A DNA stretch of 18,856 bases from Caldimicrobium sp964595655 (GTDB taxonomy: Bacteria > Desulfobacterota > Thermodesulfobacteria > Thermodesulfobacteriales > Thermodesulfobacteriaceae). The notes under the pieces are model-generated. The model was not told where the DNA came from. It was given only the letters and a program-made list of their open reading frames with translations, and made no database searches. Positions 6,972 to 13,781 of this stretch are shown one piece after another. The first letter of the stretch is position 1, and each line of letters opens with the position of its first letter. The position numbers and the translations under genes were made by a program. The stretch spans positions 1-18,856 of the forward strand of contig CAZQQV010000028.1 in NCBI GenBank assembly GCA_964595655.1, given 5' to 3'.

Positions 6972-7073
6972 GGCTATTGGGGGCCTGTGCGACGGATCCC
7001 GGTGAACCCCGCCAGGCCCGAAAGGGAGCAACGGTAGCCGGGCTCTCCGGGTGCCGCAGGTGCCCCAATAGCC
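6972..7073 (+). ncRNA. ffs: Signal recognition particle RNA, bacterial small type (4.5S-like)
   Basis: Scaffold RNA of the signal recognition particle, binding Ffh to target membrane and secreted proteins. The ends pair perfectly: GGCTATTGGGG (6972-6982) with CCCCAATAGCC (7063-7073). The conserved apical domain is present: CCAGGCCCGAAAGGGAGCA with a GAAA tetraloop and the asymmetric internal loop AGCA on the 3' side (about 7012-7030), flanked by GGTGAACCCC. About 102 nt, the length of the small SRP RNA class lacking the Alu domain. It is much richer in GC than its surroundings, as in thermophiles. tRNA-Sec starts 26 bases downstream. Confidence 0.95.
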
Positions 7074-7099
7074 CCTATGTTTTATGCAAAAAGAAAAAA

Positions 7100-7193
7100 G
7101 GAGGCGTGAGGGGGCTGGTGCCCCTCCCGGGCTTCAAACCCGGTGCGCCCCTAAAAAGGGGCGGATGGGTTCAATTCCCATACGCCTCCGCCA
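7100..7193 (+). tRNA. selC: Selenocysteine tRNA, anticodon TCA
   Basis: Decodes UGA as selenocysteine with SelB; it is charged with serine and converted by SelA. The 94 bases fold as a bacterial tRNA-Sec: an 8-bp acceptor stem (GGAGGCGT at 7100-7107 with ACGCCTCC at 7182-7189), a long D arm (GGGGGC-TGGT-GCCCC), anticodon arm CCGGG-CTTCAAA-CCCGG with TCA at 7134-7136, a long variable arm (CGCCCC/GGGGCG), T arm ATGGG-TTCAATT-CCCAT, discriminator G (7190) and encoded CCA (7191-7193). The extra-long acceptor stem, extended D stem and UCA anticodon together are diagnostic. It implies the genome decodes at least some UGA as selenocysteine, which bears directly on the TGA-interrupted cytochrome at 15390-17096. 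Confidence 0.97.
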
Positions 7194-7218
7194 AAACTTA
7201 GTTTATTTTATAATAAAA

Positions 7219-8688
7219 GTGTTTATCTTTCTTTCTAAAAAAACTTTATCTTTTTTTAAAAAATTCTATATTACCATTTCAACAGGCTTATTTGGAGTCA
7301 TCATCATATTCTTTCTGCTTGCCTCACCTTTATCTGCTCTCCTTTCCCTTGAGGAAGAGGAAAAAATTGGAAGAGAGGTTCTTCAAGAGGTTTCCAAAAA
7401 TCTATCTCTTATAAATGACCCTGAAGCTGCAGCCTATGTGAATCTACTTGGAGAGGCCTTGGCAAAAAGGGGAGTTTCTTTTTCTCTCTTTAAGTTTCGC
7501 TTTTATATAGTCAAAGATAAAACCTTTAATGCCTTTTCTGTTCCTGGAGGATACATTTTTTTGAATACGGGTCTTTTTGATTTTCTTGAAAGTGAGGATG
7601 AGCTTGCAGGAATTATGGCCCATGAAATGAGCCATAACCTTGCAAGACATGTGGCCAAAAGAATTGAAACCATAAAGAGAATGCAGATAGCTACCACTGC
7701 AGCAACCCTTGCGGCAATTCTTTTTGGTGGAGGAGAGGCTGGTCAAATTGTGGGAATTACAGGAAGTGCTTTAGCCCAAACCAAGCTTTTAGCATACAGC
7801 CGCATGGACGAAGAAGAGGCAGACCGCATGGGCTTTGAAATTCTTACAAAAGCAGGCTTTAATCCAGAGGCTATGGTGAGAATCTTTCAAAGGCTTTCAA
7901 GGGAAAGCACCTTTTCTATTGAGCTAAATTACCGCTATCTTCTCACCCATCCCACACCTCCAGAGAGAATGAACTATCTTCAAATCCTATCAGAAAAACT
8001 CATACCATACAGGAAAGGCGACACCTATGCGGTATCAAAGGATCCTATTTATTTTAAAAGATTGAAAAAAAGAATAATTGTTTATGAGGAAGAGCCTTCA
8101 GATATGATTATCACTCTGAAAGGCAGACTTTCTGAGGAAAGGGATCCATGGCTCAAATTTGAGTTAGCTCTTGCCCTTATGCAGGCAAGATTTTTTGTTG
8201 AGGCTGAAAATTATCTAAAGGAGGCTATCTCAGAGCTTCCTCAAAAACCCTATTTTGAACTTGATCTTGCTGAACTTTATTATCAAAGAGGCCTTTACGA
8301 AAAGGCAATATCCATTCTCACAAGGCTAAATTTCAAGGAAGAGGGTGTTGGAAAAATCCTTGAATTAAAGAGAAAGTATCTTCTTGCAAGAGCCCTTTCA
8401 GAACTGAGAGATTTCAAGGGAAGCTATGCCCTTTTTAAGGAACTTGAGGAGGAAAATCTTATCAGACAGGACCCATACTTTTATTATTATTTTGGTCTGC
8501 TTTGTGCAAGGCTTGATGATCTTGGAGAGTCCCATTTTTATTTTGGCAAGTTTTATGAAAATAAGGGCGATTTTAAAACCGCCCTTTACCATTACAAAAA
8601 AGCCCTTTCCTTTTTGAAAAAAGATTCTAAAATGTATTTAGAGGCAAAGAGTAAGGTTGAGGCTGGTGAAAAAGGGGCTCGCAATTAA
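7219..8688 (+). CDS. M48-family zinc metalloprotease with TPR-like C-terminus (BepA-like)
   Basis: Probable periplasmic or membrane-anchored protease in envelope-protein quality control. Numbering from GTG 7219 (489 residues): an N-terminal signal or anchor helix at about 22-40, the zinc site HEMSH (135-139) with the third ligand in the EEEAD segment (198-202), the M48/BepA element THPTPPERM (243-251), then helical repeats resembling TPRs from about 310 to the end (for example LDLAELYYQRGLYEKAISIL). BepA/YfgC and LoiP-like proteins have this arrangement. The open frame extends up to an ATG at 7084, but that start would translate through the whole tRNA-Sec gene, so I reject it. The only conventional start codon between the tRNA and the signal sequence is GTG 7219, with no good RBS, so the start is uncertain. 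Overlaps the PEBP gene at its end. Confidence 0.85.
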   Translation: MFIFLSKKTLSFFKKFYITISTGLFGVIIIFFLLASPLSALLSLEEEEKIGREVLQEVSKNLSLINDPEAAAYVNLLGEALAKRGVSFSLFKFRFYIVKDKTFNAFSVPGGYIFLNTGLFDFLESEDELAGIMAHEMSHNLARHVAKRIETIKRMQIATTAATLAAILFGGGEAGQIVGITGSALAQTKLLAYSRMDEEEADRMGFEILTKAGFNPEAMVRIFQRLSRESTFSIELNYRYLLTHPTPPERMNYLQILSEKLIPYRKGDTYAVSKDPIYFKRLKKRIIVYEEEPSDMIITLKGRLSEERDPWLKFELALALMQARFFVEAENYLKEAISELPQKPYFELDLAELYYQRGLYEKAISILTRLNFKEEGVGKILELKRKYLLARALSELRDFKGSYALFKELEEENLIRQDPYFYYYFGLLCARLDDLGESHFYFGKFYENKGDFKTALYHYKKALSFLKKDSKMYLEAKSKVEAGEKGARN

Positions 8689-9244
8689 AATACACTTTAA
8701 AATACACTTCAATCTTTTGTTATCTGTCTTACTTTTAATTATAGGATACAATTTTAGTTTTGCAGGGGGTAAAAAAATGAAGTTTTATTCTCCAGCCATT
8801 CCTGACAAAGGTGGAATCCCATTAGAATATGTTATGCCTGGAGCAGGTGGAAAAAATATATCTCCCCCTGTGAAATGGGAAAATGTTCCAGAGGGCACAA
8901 AGTCGCTTGTTCTTCTCTGTGTGGATGTTCACCCCATTGCAAGAAATTGGATTCACTGGATTGTGATAAATATTCCTCCAGAGGTTACAGAATTTAAGGA
9001 GGGGGCATCTCAAAAAGAAATTAAAAGCCCTGCCTTAGAATTGGAAAATACTTATGGTTTTAAAGGCTGGGGAGGACCACAGCCTCCCCCAGGAACAGGA
9101 GCTCATCCCTATGTTTTTAAGCTCTTTGCTCTGAAAGTTCCTGAGATAAAACTTTCTAAAAGGCCCACTTATGAGGAAATCTTAAAGGTGGTAAAACCTC
9201 ATTTACTTGCCGAAGCAGAATTTACAGGATACTTTGGAAGATAG
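8666..9244 (+). CDS. YbhB/YbcL family protein (PEBP, Raf-kinase-inhibitor-like), exported
   Basis: A phosphatidylethanolamine-binding-protein fold; the bacterial role is poorly known (ligand binding). From GTG 8666 the protein has 192 residues. A signal peptide (KKGLAIK..., hydrophobic core around 17-28, ending in SFAGG) is followed by the family core: ISPPVKWENVPEGTKSLVLL, the ligand-site segment with NWIHWIVINIPP, and the diagnostic GPQPPPGTGAHPYVFKLFAL. The start is uncertain: an in-frame TTG at 8657 adds three residues. GTG 8666 gives a classical signal-peptide N-region and sits about nine bases after AAGG (8653-8656). The start lies within the end of the M48 protease gene, which suggests coupling. 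It ends directly ahead of the RBS of the zinc-ribbon gene, so the three are in one operon. Confidence 0.85.
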   Translation: MKKGLAIKIHFKIHFNLLLSVLLLIIGYNFSFAGGKKMKFYSPAIPDKGGIPLEYVMPGAGGKNISPPVKWENVPEGTKSLVLLCVDVHPIARNWIHWIVINIPPEVTEFKEGASQKEIKSPALELENTYGFKGWGGPQPPPGTGAHPYVFKLFALKVPEIKLSKRPTYEEILKVVKPHLLAEAEFTGYFGR

Positions 9245-9252
9245 GAGGGCCC

Positions 9253-9519
9253 ATGGAAAAGGGGATGCCCCAGGTTAAAACTCATAAAATTATTGTAAGG
9301 AAACCCTTTGTATTGCCAAGAAAAGAAAAATTAGTATGCCCCTTTTGCGGAAATAGCGAGGAATTTTACGAAATAGTTGAAAATGCCAATTTTTATATCT
9401 ATTACATGCAAACAGAAAACGGAACCCTTGAGCCCCTTGAGGAAGAGGCTGAAGTTCTTGGTCCAGTTAGATTTTTCTGTGGCTTTTGCCACTCGGATCT
9501 CACTCACTTAAAAAAATAA
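9253..9519 (+). CDS. Uncharacterised zinc-ribbon protein
   Basis: An 88-residue soluble protein with two CxxC pairs, CPFCGN (Cys29, Cys32) and CGFCHS (Cys76, Cys79), separated by a 43-residue insert with an aromatic stretch (FYIYYMQ, 47-53) and an acidic patch (LEPLEEEAEVLG, 59-70). The four cysteines suggest one structural zinc. I do not recognise a named family. The RBS ggaggg (9245-9249 region) supports ATG 9253. Its stop codon TAA is followed directly by the ATG of the ATP-grasp gene (TAAATG), so the two are very likely co-translated. Small zinc-ribbon proteins next to RimK-like ligases recall LysW/LysX, but this one lacks the C-terminal EDWGE of LysW (it ends DLTHLKK). Confidence 0.78.
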   Translation: MEKGMPQVKTHKIIVRKPFVLPRKEKLVCPFCGNSEEFYEIVENANFYIYYMQTENGTLEPLEEEAEVLGPVRFFCGFCHSDLTHLKK

Positions 9520-10305
9520 ATGCCCCCCTTTTATGTAATTACTTCCTATCAATCTCTATTAAAACATTTCCACATTTTAAAAAAAGAAGACCTAATACTG
9601 ACACGTATTCCCATAAGAAAGGATAATTTTCACCTTATTTTTGATTTACGGGAAAGGGGAGTTCTTTCCTATCCATCTTTTCTTTCTCAAATTTTGAGTC
9701 ATTCCAAGGTAGCTCAGGCTGAGATTTTAAGAGAATTTATGTTACCCCATACTTATGTAATTAAAAGCAAAGTTATGTTCCTTGAGGTTATGGAAGTTCT
9801 CTCTTCCTGCAAAGGCTTTATAACGAAACAAGACTTTGCCAATTGTGGTCTTGGAGTTTTTTTCTGGAGAGATCTTGAGGAAATTTTTAGAGCTGCAGGA
9901 ACAGAGCTTTTACCCTTTCCCTTTGTTTTACAGCCCTTCTTTGAGAACTGGAAAGACATAAGGGTAATTCTTCTCGGTGATACATATTGCGAGGCCTATT
10001 TGAGGGAGAATACAAAAAATTTCAGACAAAATCTTTTTTTTGGAGGCATAGCAAAGCCTTATAATCTGAGCGAAAAAGAATTATCCTTTTGTAAGGCCGT
10101 AATGGAAAGAGGAGGATTCCCCTATGCTCATCTTGACATTGCCTATATTGATGGAGAGGGCCCCTTTTTGTCAGAAATAAATCTTAAAGGGGGCCTTAAA
10201 GGGGCCAAAATAAAGGAAAGAGATTACGAAGGGATCATAAAAACCTTGAGAGACAAATTTTTTGAGAACTGGAAAAAAACTCATTATCCCTGTGAGATTC
10301 TTTAA
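9520..10305 (+). CDS. RimK-like ATP-grasp ligase, uncharacterised
   Basis: A 261-residue protein with a C-terminal ATP-grasp domain of the RimK/LysX/GshB type, enzymes that use ATP to join a carboxylate to an amine. Visible elements: FVLQPFFENWKDIRVILLG (134-152; the 'vlQefi...Dirv.vvG' strand), an Asn/Arg and glycine-rich segment NFRQNLFFGG (167-176), and HLDIAYID (205-212) with FLSEINLKGGLKGA (217-230), where Glu and Asn of SEIN are the expected Mg ligands. The first about 90 residues are poorly conserved and may be a reduced N-domain. The family's usual length is near 290-300, so it is slightly short. It starts directly after the zinc-ribbon stop codon. Its own stop overlaps that of the convergent glycosyltransferase. 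Substrate unknown. Confidence 0.75.
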   Translation: MPPFYVITSYQSLLKHFHILKKEDLILTRIPIRKDNFHLIFDLRERGVLSYPSFLSQILSHSKVAQAEILREFMLPHTYVIKSKVMFLEVMEVLSSCKGFITKQDFANCGLGVFFWRDLEEIFRAAGTELLPFPFVLQPFFENWKDIRVILLGDTYCEAYLRENTKNFRQNLFFGGIAKPYNLSEKELSFCKAVMERGGFPYAHLDIAYIDGEGPFLSEINLKGGLKGAKIKERDYEGIIKTLRDKFFENWKKTHYPCEIL

Positions 10306-12041
10306 CAAAGGGAGGGAAGAAAATATTTTTTTATGATATTGTCCCAATCAAGCTCTTTTAAATAGAATTGTATTTTTTCGAAAACCTCAATCCTATCTTT
10401 TTGATTTTTTGGAATGGCCTTAAAAATGGTTTCTGCACATTTGGCTATGGCAAGTTCTTCAAGGATTTCTCTTTTTTCGTGTGATAGCTCTAAAAGGGCG
10501 TGTTCAGGAAGATCCTTTCCAATATCAATAAAATCAATGGCTATATAAGGTTTAAAGTCTTCTTTAAAGATTTTTTCAAGTAGATAAAAGACTCCGCAGG
10601 AGGTTGAGAGAAGAGAAAGCCCTCCTGAGGGCAGCACTTCAATATGGGAAATTCCAAAGGGTTCATAGATAGAAAGCCCAAATTCCACATCACTAGCAAG
10701 CTTCAAATCTCTTGTGGTAATGTCCTCTGGAAAATCTATTCCACATTTTCTTTTGGAAAGGCCATATTGGTTGATAAAGATAGCTTTAATATTTTTTGAA
10801 TTTTGATTAAATTTTTCAATTAATTGATAGATATCGATTTCATAGCCTACAAGGTCTGGCCAACCGATGCGATGATTAAAGGGCCAACCGTATTCTTTAA
10901 CCATATGCTCTATAAGTTCATGGGGGCGCCCCTGGGGAATTTGAGTGGCAAGAAGTATATAAATTCCCTTGAGACCGGTTTTTTCAAAGTATTTATCAAG
11001 GAACCACAGGATTTTTATATCTCTCCAGATACCCTTGCTTTTTACCAATCTGCAGGTATGAGAGAGAAGCACATCAACCCTTTCACAGCCCTTTAACCCA
11101 AGACATGTCTCAAATTTTTTTCGGCTTTTTTCCTTTTCTTCAAAAGTTATATGGTCAATGGGAAGGCCGTTGTAGACAACCTTTATCTTTTCAGGATTTA
11201 TATCTCTGACAAGAAATTTGTATTCCTCAGCCACTAAATCTCCAACAGCAAAAATTCTATCAAAAGAGGAAGCCAGTTTAACAAGAGCTGTTCTATACCA
11301 GTCCATCTGGGAACCAAAAATGTCTTCAAGGGTTTTCCCTTGAGCCTTTCCTTTTTTAAGAAGATTGTAAAAGGAGATATCATGTCCGGGATGGTTTTCA
11401 ATAATCCTTCGTGCTGGAGCAACCTCATGGGCATAAAAGATTCTCAGGTGTTTTTCCTGGCTAAAGTCAGGATCAAGCTCTAAGGCAAGTAAGGAGGGGA
11501 TTCCCATATATTCGTGACCGAAATGATAAAACCTTTTGGCATTGGGATAGAGAAGTTTCAAAAAATCAAAGTAAGGGAGGGCCAGTCTAAAATATTGTTC
11601 GTAATCCCAATCTTTTTCGTAACGATCAGAGGGAAGGCCAAATCTTTCCCAGAAAAGATATTTATGAAAATCAACAAGATCTTTCCTCATGCGGGTAACA
11701 TCTACAAGCAAGACATCAACAGTTGCTGTTCTTTGAGGATTGAGTTCACTAATAAGGCGTCTTTTTCCAAAGACTATGTCCACCTGATATTTTTCAAGTA
11801 AAGGTTTAAAGAAATCTTCAAAATGACCGGTGTCGTAATGATCTTTACTGGAATAGTAGACAATTCCGTCTTTTCCAAGCCTGGATGAGGCGCCTCCTAT
11901 GTACTCAAAGAGCGGACCATAAAGGAGAGTTTTTTCAAAAAAGGCCTGATAGGATGGGGCAGTGCAAAGACCTATAAGAACCTCACCAATACCTCCAATT
12001 TTATACAAAGCCTCATGAGAAACATGAATAGCTACCCTCAT
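10302..12041 (-). CDS. Glycogen-synthase-like glycosyltransferase
   Basis: A 579-residue soluble GT-B glycosyltransferase. The N-terminus carries the ADP/UDP-glucose-binding loop KIGGIGEV (14-21; the KxGGxGDV motif of glycogen/starch synthases). The middle resembles GT3-type glycogen synthases: FYAHEVAPARRII and SFYNLL, then FDRIFAVGDLVAEEYKFL and KIKVVYNGL. The C-terminal nucleotide-sugar site has EPFGISHIE (Glu460 and Glu468; the E-x7-E motif) followed by a glycine/serine-rich segment. This suggests alpha-glucan synthesis, but chain-length, donor and product are not determinable here, and no branching enzyme is adjacent. ATG 12041 has a strong RBS (AAGGAGGAG on the minus strand) lying inside the last codons of the 50-residue ferredoxin-like gene, 3 bases upstream. 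The stop overlaps that of the convergent ATP-grasp gene. Confidence 0.8.
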   Translation of the reverse strand: MRVAIHVSHEALYKIGGIGEVLIGLCTAPSYQAFFEKTLLYGPLFEYIGGASSRLGKDGIVYYSSKDHYDTGHFEDFFKPLLEKYQVDIVFGKRRLISELNPQRTATVDVLLVDVTRMRKDLVDFHKYLFWERFGLPSDRYEKDWDYEQYFRLALPYFDFLKLLYPNAKRFYHFGHEYMGIPSLLALELDPDFSQEKHLRIFYAHEVAPARRIIENHPGHDISFYNLLKKGKAQGKTLEDIFGSQMDWYRTALVKLASSFDRIFAVGDLVAEEYKFLVRDINPEKIKVVYNGLPIDHITFEEKEKSRKKFETCLGLKGCERVDVLLSHTCRLVKSKGIWRDIKILWFLDKYFEKTGLKGIYILLATQIPQGRPHELIEHMVKEYGWPFNHRIGWPDLVGYEIDIYQLIEKFNQNSKNIKAIFINQYGLSKRKCGIDFPEDITTRDLKLASDVEFGLSIYEPFGISHIEVLPSGGLSLLSTSCGVFYLLEKIFKEDFKPYIAIDFIDIGKDLPEHALLELSHEKREILEELAIAKCAETIFKAIPKNQKDRIEVFEKIQFYLKELDWDNIIKKYFLPSLC

Positions 12042-12044
12042 TAG

Positions 12045-12197
12045 TTACTCCTCCTTTAAGCAGGCCCAACAGACCCCTATTCCACAACCAAATTTGACAG
12101 ATGTAAAATCAAGTCTCTCCCTTAGAACCCAAAGAAGGGGCTCATCTTCAAAGGCGAAAACCCTATACCATTTTCTTTTTACCTTGATTTCAAACAT
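12045..12197 (-). CDS. 50-residue half-ferredoxin-like mini-protein
   Basis: A short gene in operon with the glycosyltransferase. The 50 residues match the first half of the [2Fe-2S] subunit or domain of xanthine-oxidase/aldehyde-oxidoreductase/CO-dehydrogenase-type enzymes: a beta-hairpin start (FEIKVKRKWYRVFAFEDEP, 2-20), LLWVLRERLDFTSVKFGCG (21-39) and the cluster loop GCGIGVCWAC (37-46), giving C-x4-C-x2-C (Cys38, Cys43, Cys46). The protein then ends KEE with TAA, where full-length relatives continue to the fourth cysteine. The start ATG (12197) has GGAGAG about seven bases upstream, and a near-consensus promoter (12240-12268) precedes it; its stop is 3 bases before the next start. So it appears transcribed and translated, not just a scar. 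A canonical cluster would need a fourth ligand from elsewhere. It may equally be a decayed remnant. Confidence 0.72.
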   Translation of the reverse strand: MFEIKVKRKWYRVFAFEDEPLLWVLRERLDFTSVKFGCGIGVCWACLKEE

Positions 12198-12239
12198 CTC
12201 TTTTCTCTCCAGAAAAAAATTGAATAAGTTTTTCTATTT

Positions 12240-12268
12240 ATTATGGAGAATAATTATACTTCTGTCAA
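12240..12268 (-). promoter_or_regulatory. Sigma-70-type promoter of the mini-ferredoxin/glycosyltransferase operon
   Basis: On the minus strand, TTGACA (12268-12263), 17 bases, then CATAAT (12245-12240). Perfect -35 and spacing with a 5/6 -10. The predicted start near 12233 leaves a leader of about 35 bases before the ATG at 12197. Confidence 0.8.
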
Positions 12269-12311
12269 GGAAAACATACCCTTGTTTGGGCAGAACGGTT
12301 TTGTTACCCTT

Positions 12312-12619
12312 TTATTGCCAATCTAAAATGTCACCCTCTCTAATGATACATGCATAGGCTCAAGCTTCTCAACATGTCTTTCTCAACTTGTTTTTATCTT
12401 CATTCTGAACGCATTAAATACAAACTTATTCTCCTCAAAAAATCAAATTTCTTTCGGGTAGCCATGGCTGAGTTTGAACTCAGACTTTCAGCCATAGCTA
12501 TCATCCAGGTGGAGAACTTTTACCTTGTGAGGGTTTGGTAATAAGGGGGTATCTTATCAAAAAGAAAACTTTGGATAAAGAGGATTAAGAAGAGAAGTGA
12601 CATTTTCGCTCTGCAATAA
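12312..12619. mobile_element. 308-bp element with 23-bp imperfect terminal inverted repeats (MITE-like or IS remnant)
   Basis: The left arm 12312-12334 and the reverse complement of 12597-12619 agree at 19 of 23 positions: both read TTATTGC, six variable bases, then AAAATGTCAC. A third, solo copy of this end is at 6768-6790. The interior has no transposase. Inside, a palindrome AGCCATGGCT (12460-12469) and its near copy AGCCATAGCT (12490-12499) flank a hairpin CTGAGTT-TG-AACTCAG (12468-12483). The ends resemble IS21-type tips, but the assignment is tentative. Confidence 0.5.
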
Positions 12620-12671
12620 CAGGAAGACAACCCCTTTTGTTTAACTGAAAAAATTACTACAAGCTTTGGTT

Positions 12672-12705
12672 AATAAAAGAAGGGACCCCTTTTTAGGGAT
12701 CCCTT
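12672..12705 (-). terminator. Rho-independent terminator of cydAB
   Basis: On the minus strand, AAGGGATCCC (12705-12696), a six-base loop, then GGGGTCCCTT (12689-12680), pairing over 10 bp with one G-U, followed by CTTTTATT. It lies 36 bases beyond the cydB stop. Confidence 0.85.
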
Positions 12706-12741
12706 AAGATGAAAATTATAGGAAGGGATTGAGGAGGGGGC

Positions 12742-13767
12742 TTAATAGGCGATGTCTTTTTCTGTTATTTTGTAGGAAAAGGTTTTATAAGCCCAGAAGG
12801 TATAAGCAAGAACAATGGGGACAAAGATTACAGCAACAGTTGTCATAATTTTGAGAGTGAGGGGGCTTGATGAGCTATTAAAGATGGTAAGGCTGTATGC
12901 GGGATTGATAGAAGAGGGAAGTATATTAGGAAAGAGACCTGCAACACCCCAGGCTGTAAAAAATACAATTGTTAAGGCAGAGGCTACCCAGGCTTTAAAG
13001 TAACTTTCTTTATTGAGAAATACAGGCACAGTAAGATAGCAAACTGCAGCAAGTAAAGGAAAGGCTGCAAGAATTGGGGCTTTTTTATAATTTTCCCAGA
13101 GATTTGTGGTTGCAAAGGAGGCTGCCCAAAAGATAATCACCAGTAAGAGAGTTATAACCCAGGTTTTTTTGGCAAGGGAGGCTGCCCTTTCAGAAAAGGG
13201 AGAGGGTGTTTTAAAGGCTACCCAGAGGGCTCCATGGGTTGCAAAGCAAAAGACAAAAAGAAGACCTCCAAGGAGTCCAAAGGGATTTAAAAGCCCGAAA
13301 AGATTGGTCTGAAGAAGCCCCTTTTCATCAATGGGAACTCCCTTAAAAATATTTGCAAAGGCAACCCCAAGAAGAAGGGCTGGAAGTAAACTTCCAAGGA
13401 AAAAGAGAAAATCCCAGAAAGCCCTCCAGCTTGGGCTTTCATGTTTATTTCTGTATTCTACAGCAACTCCTCTAATAATTAAGGAAAAAAGTAGGAGTAA
13501 GAGGGGAGTATAGAGGGCACTAAACATGACTGCATAGGCAGTGGGGAAGGCTGCAAAGGTTGCTCCACCAGCTGTGATTAGCCAGACCTCATTTCCATCC
13601 CAGAAGGGCCCAACAGCTTGATAAATTACCCTTCTCTCTTTTTCGTTTTTTCCAAGGAGATAGAGAAGGGAGCCTGCGCCAAGGTCAAAGCCATCTAAGG
13701 CAAAATATACTGCCCAGAGAACGCCCCATAAAACAAACCAGATAACTTGAAAAATATTCATTTCCAT
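12742..13767 (-). CDS. cydB: Cytochrome bd ubiquinol/menaquinol oxidase subunit II
   Basis: Second membrane subunit of cytochrome bd oxidase, which reduces O2 to water with quinol electrons and, in anaerobes, mainly serves O2 detoxification. The 341-residue protein has the usual eight to nine membrane helices and the family signatures near the N-terminus: ALDGFDLGAGSL (23-34), VGPFWDGNEVWLITAGGATFAAFP (52-75 in part) and YAVMFSALYTPL, plus LLIFxLxxRG-type RGVAVEYRNK. ATG at 13767 has GGAGGTGA five bases upstream; an in-frame ATG two codons later is less well placed. It follows cydA by 14 bases. A CydX-like small subunit is not seen between cydB and the terminator. No truncation. Confidence 0.96.
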   Translation of the reverse strand: MEMNIFQVIWFVLWGVLWAVYFALDGFDLGAGSLLYLLGKNEKERRVIYQAVGPFWDGNEVWLITAGGATFAAFPTAYAVMFSALYTPLLLLLFSLIIRGVAVEYRNKHESPSWRAFWDFLFFLGSLLPALLLGVAFANIFKGVPIDEKGLLQTNLFGLLNPFGLLGGLLFVFCFATHGALWVAFKTPSPFSERAASLAKKTWVITLLLVIIFWAASFATTNLWENYKKAPILAAFPLLAAVCYLTVPVFLNKESYFKAWVASALTIVFFTAWGVAGLFPNILPSSINPAYSLTIFNSSSSPLTLKIMTTVAVIFVPIVLAYTFWAYKTFSYKITEKDIAY

Positions 13768-13781
13768 GGTCTCACCTCCTT

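Larger units (their letters stand above)
12198..12741. other. Noncoding gap between the glycosyltransferase operon and cydB
   Basis: It holds the promoter at 12240-12268, a 308-bp element bounded by inverted repeats (12312-12619) and the cydAB terminator (12672-12705). No convincing protein gene is seen; short open frames inside the element show no recognisable similarity. Confidence 0.6.

Noticed and set aside
7084..7218. Upstream part of the M48 protease frame starting at ATG 7084, and another frame 6977-7201
   Set aside because: Both run through the SRP RNA and/or tRNA-Sec genes, whose secondary structures are unmistakable; the translated residues have no protease similarity.
9253..9519. 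LysW amino-group carrier protein
   Set aside because: The two CxxC pairs and neighbouring RimK-like ligase are suggestive, but the diagnostic C-terminal EDWGE is absent and no lysine/arginine biosynthesis genes are near.
12460..12500. tRNA-like T arm (minus strand GAGTTCAAACTC inside a hairpin)
   Set aside because: No acceptor, D or anticodon arms can be built around it; the stem belongs to nested palindromes within the 308-bp element.
12094..12541. Plus-strand ORFs in the gap before cydB
   Set aside because: The first is antisense to the ferredoxin-like mini-gene, the second runs across the inverted-repeat element; neither has coding-like composition or an RBS.
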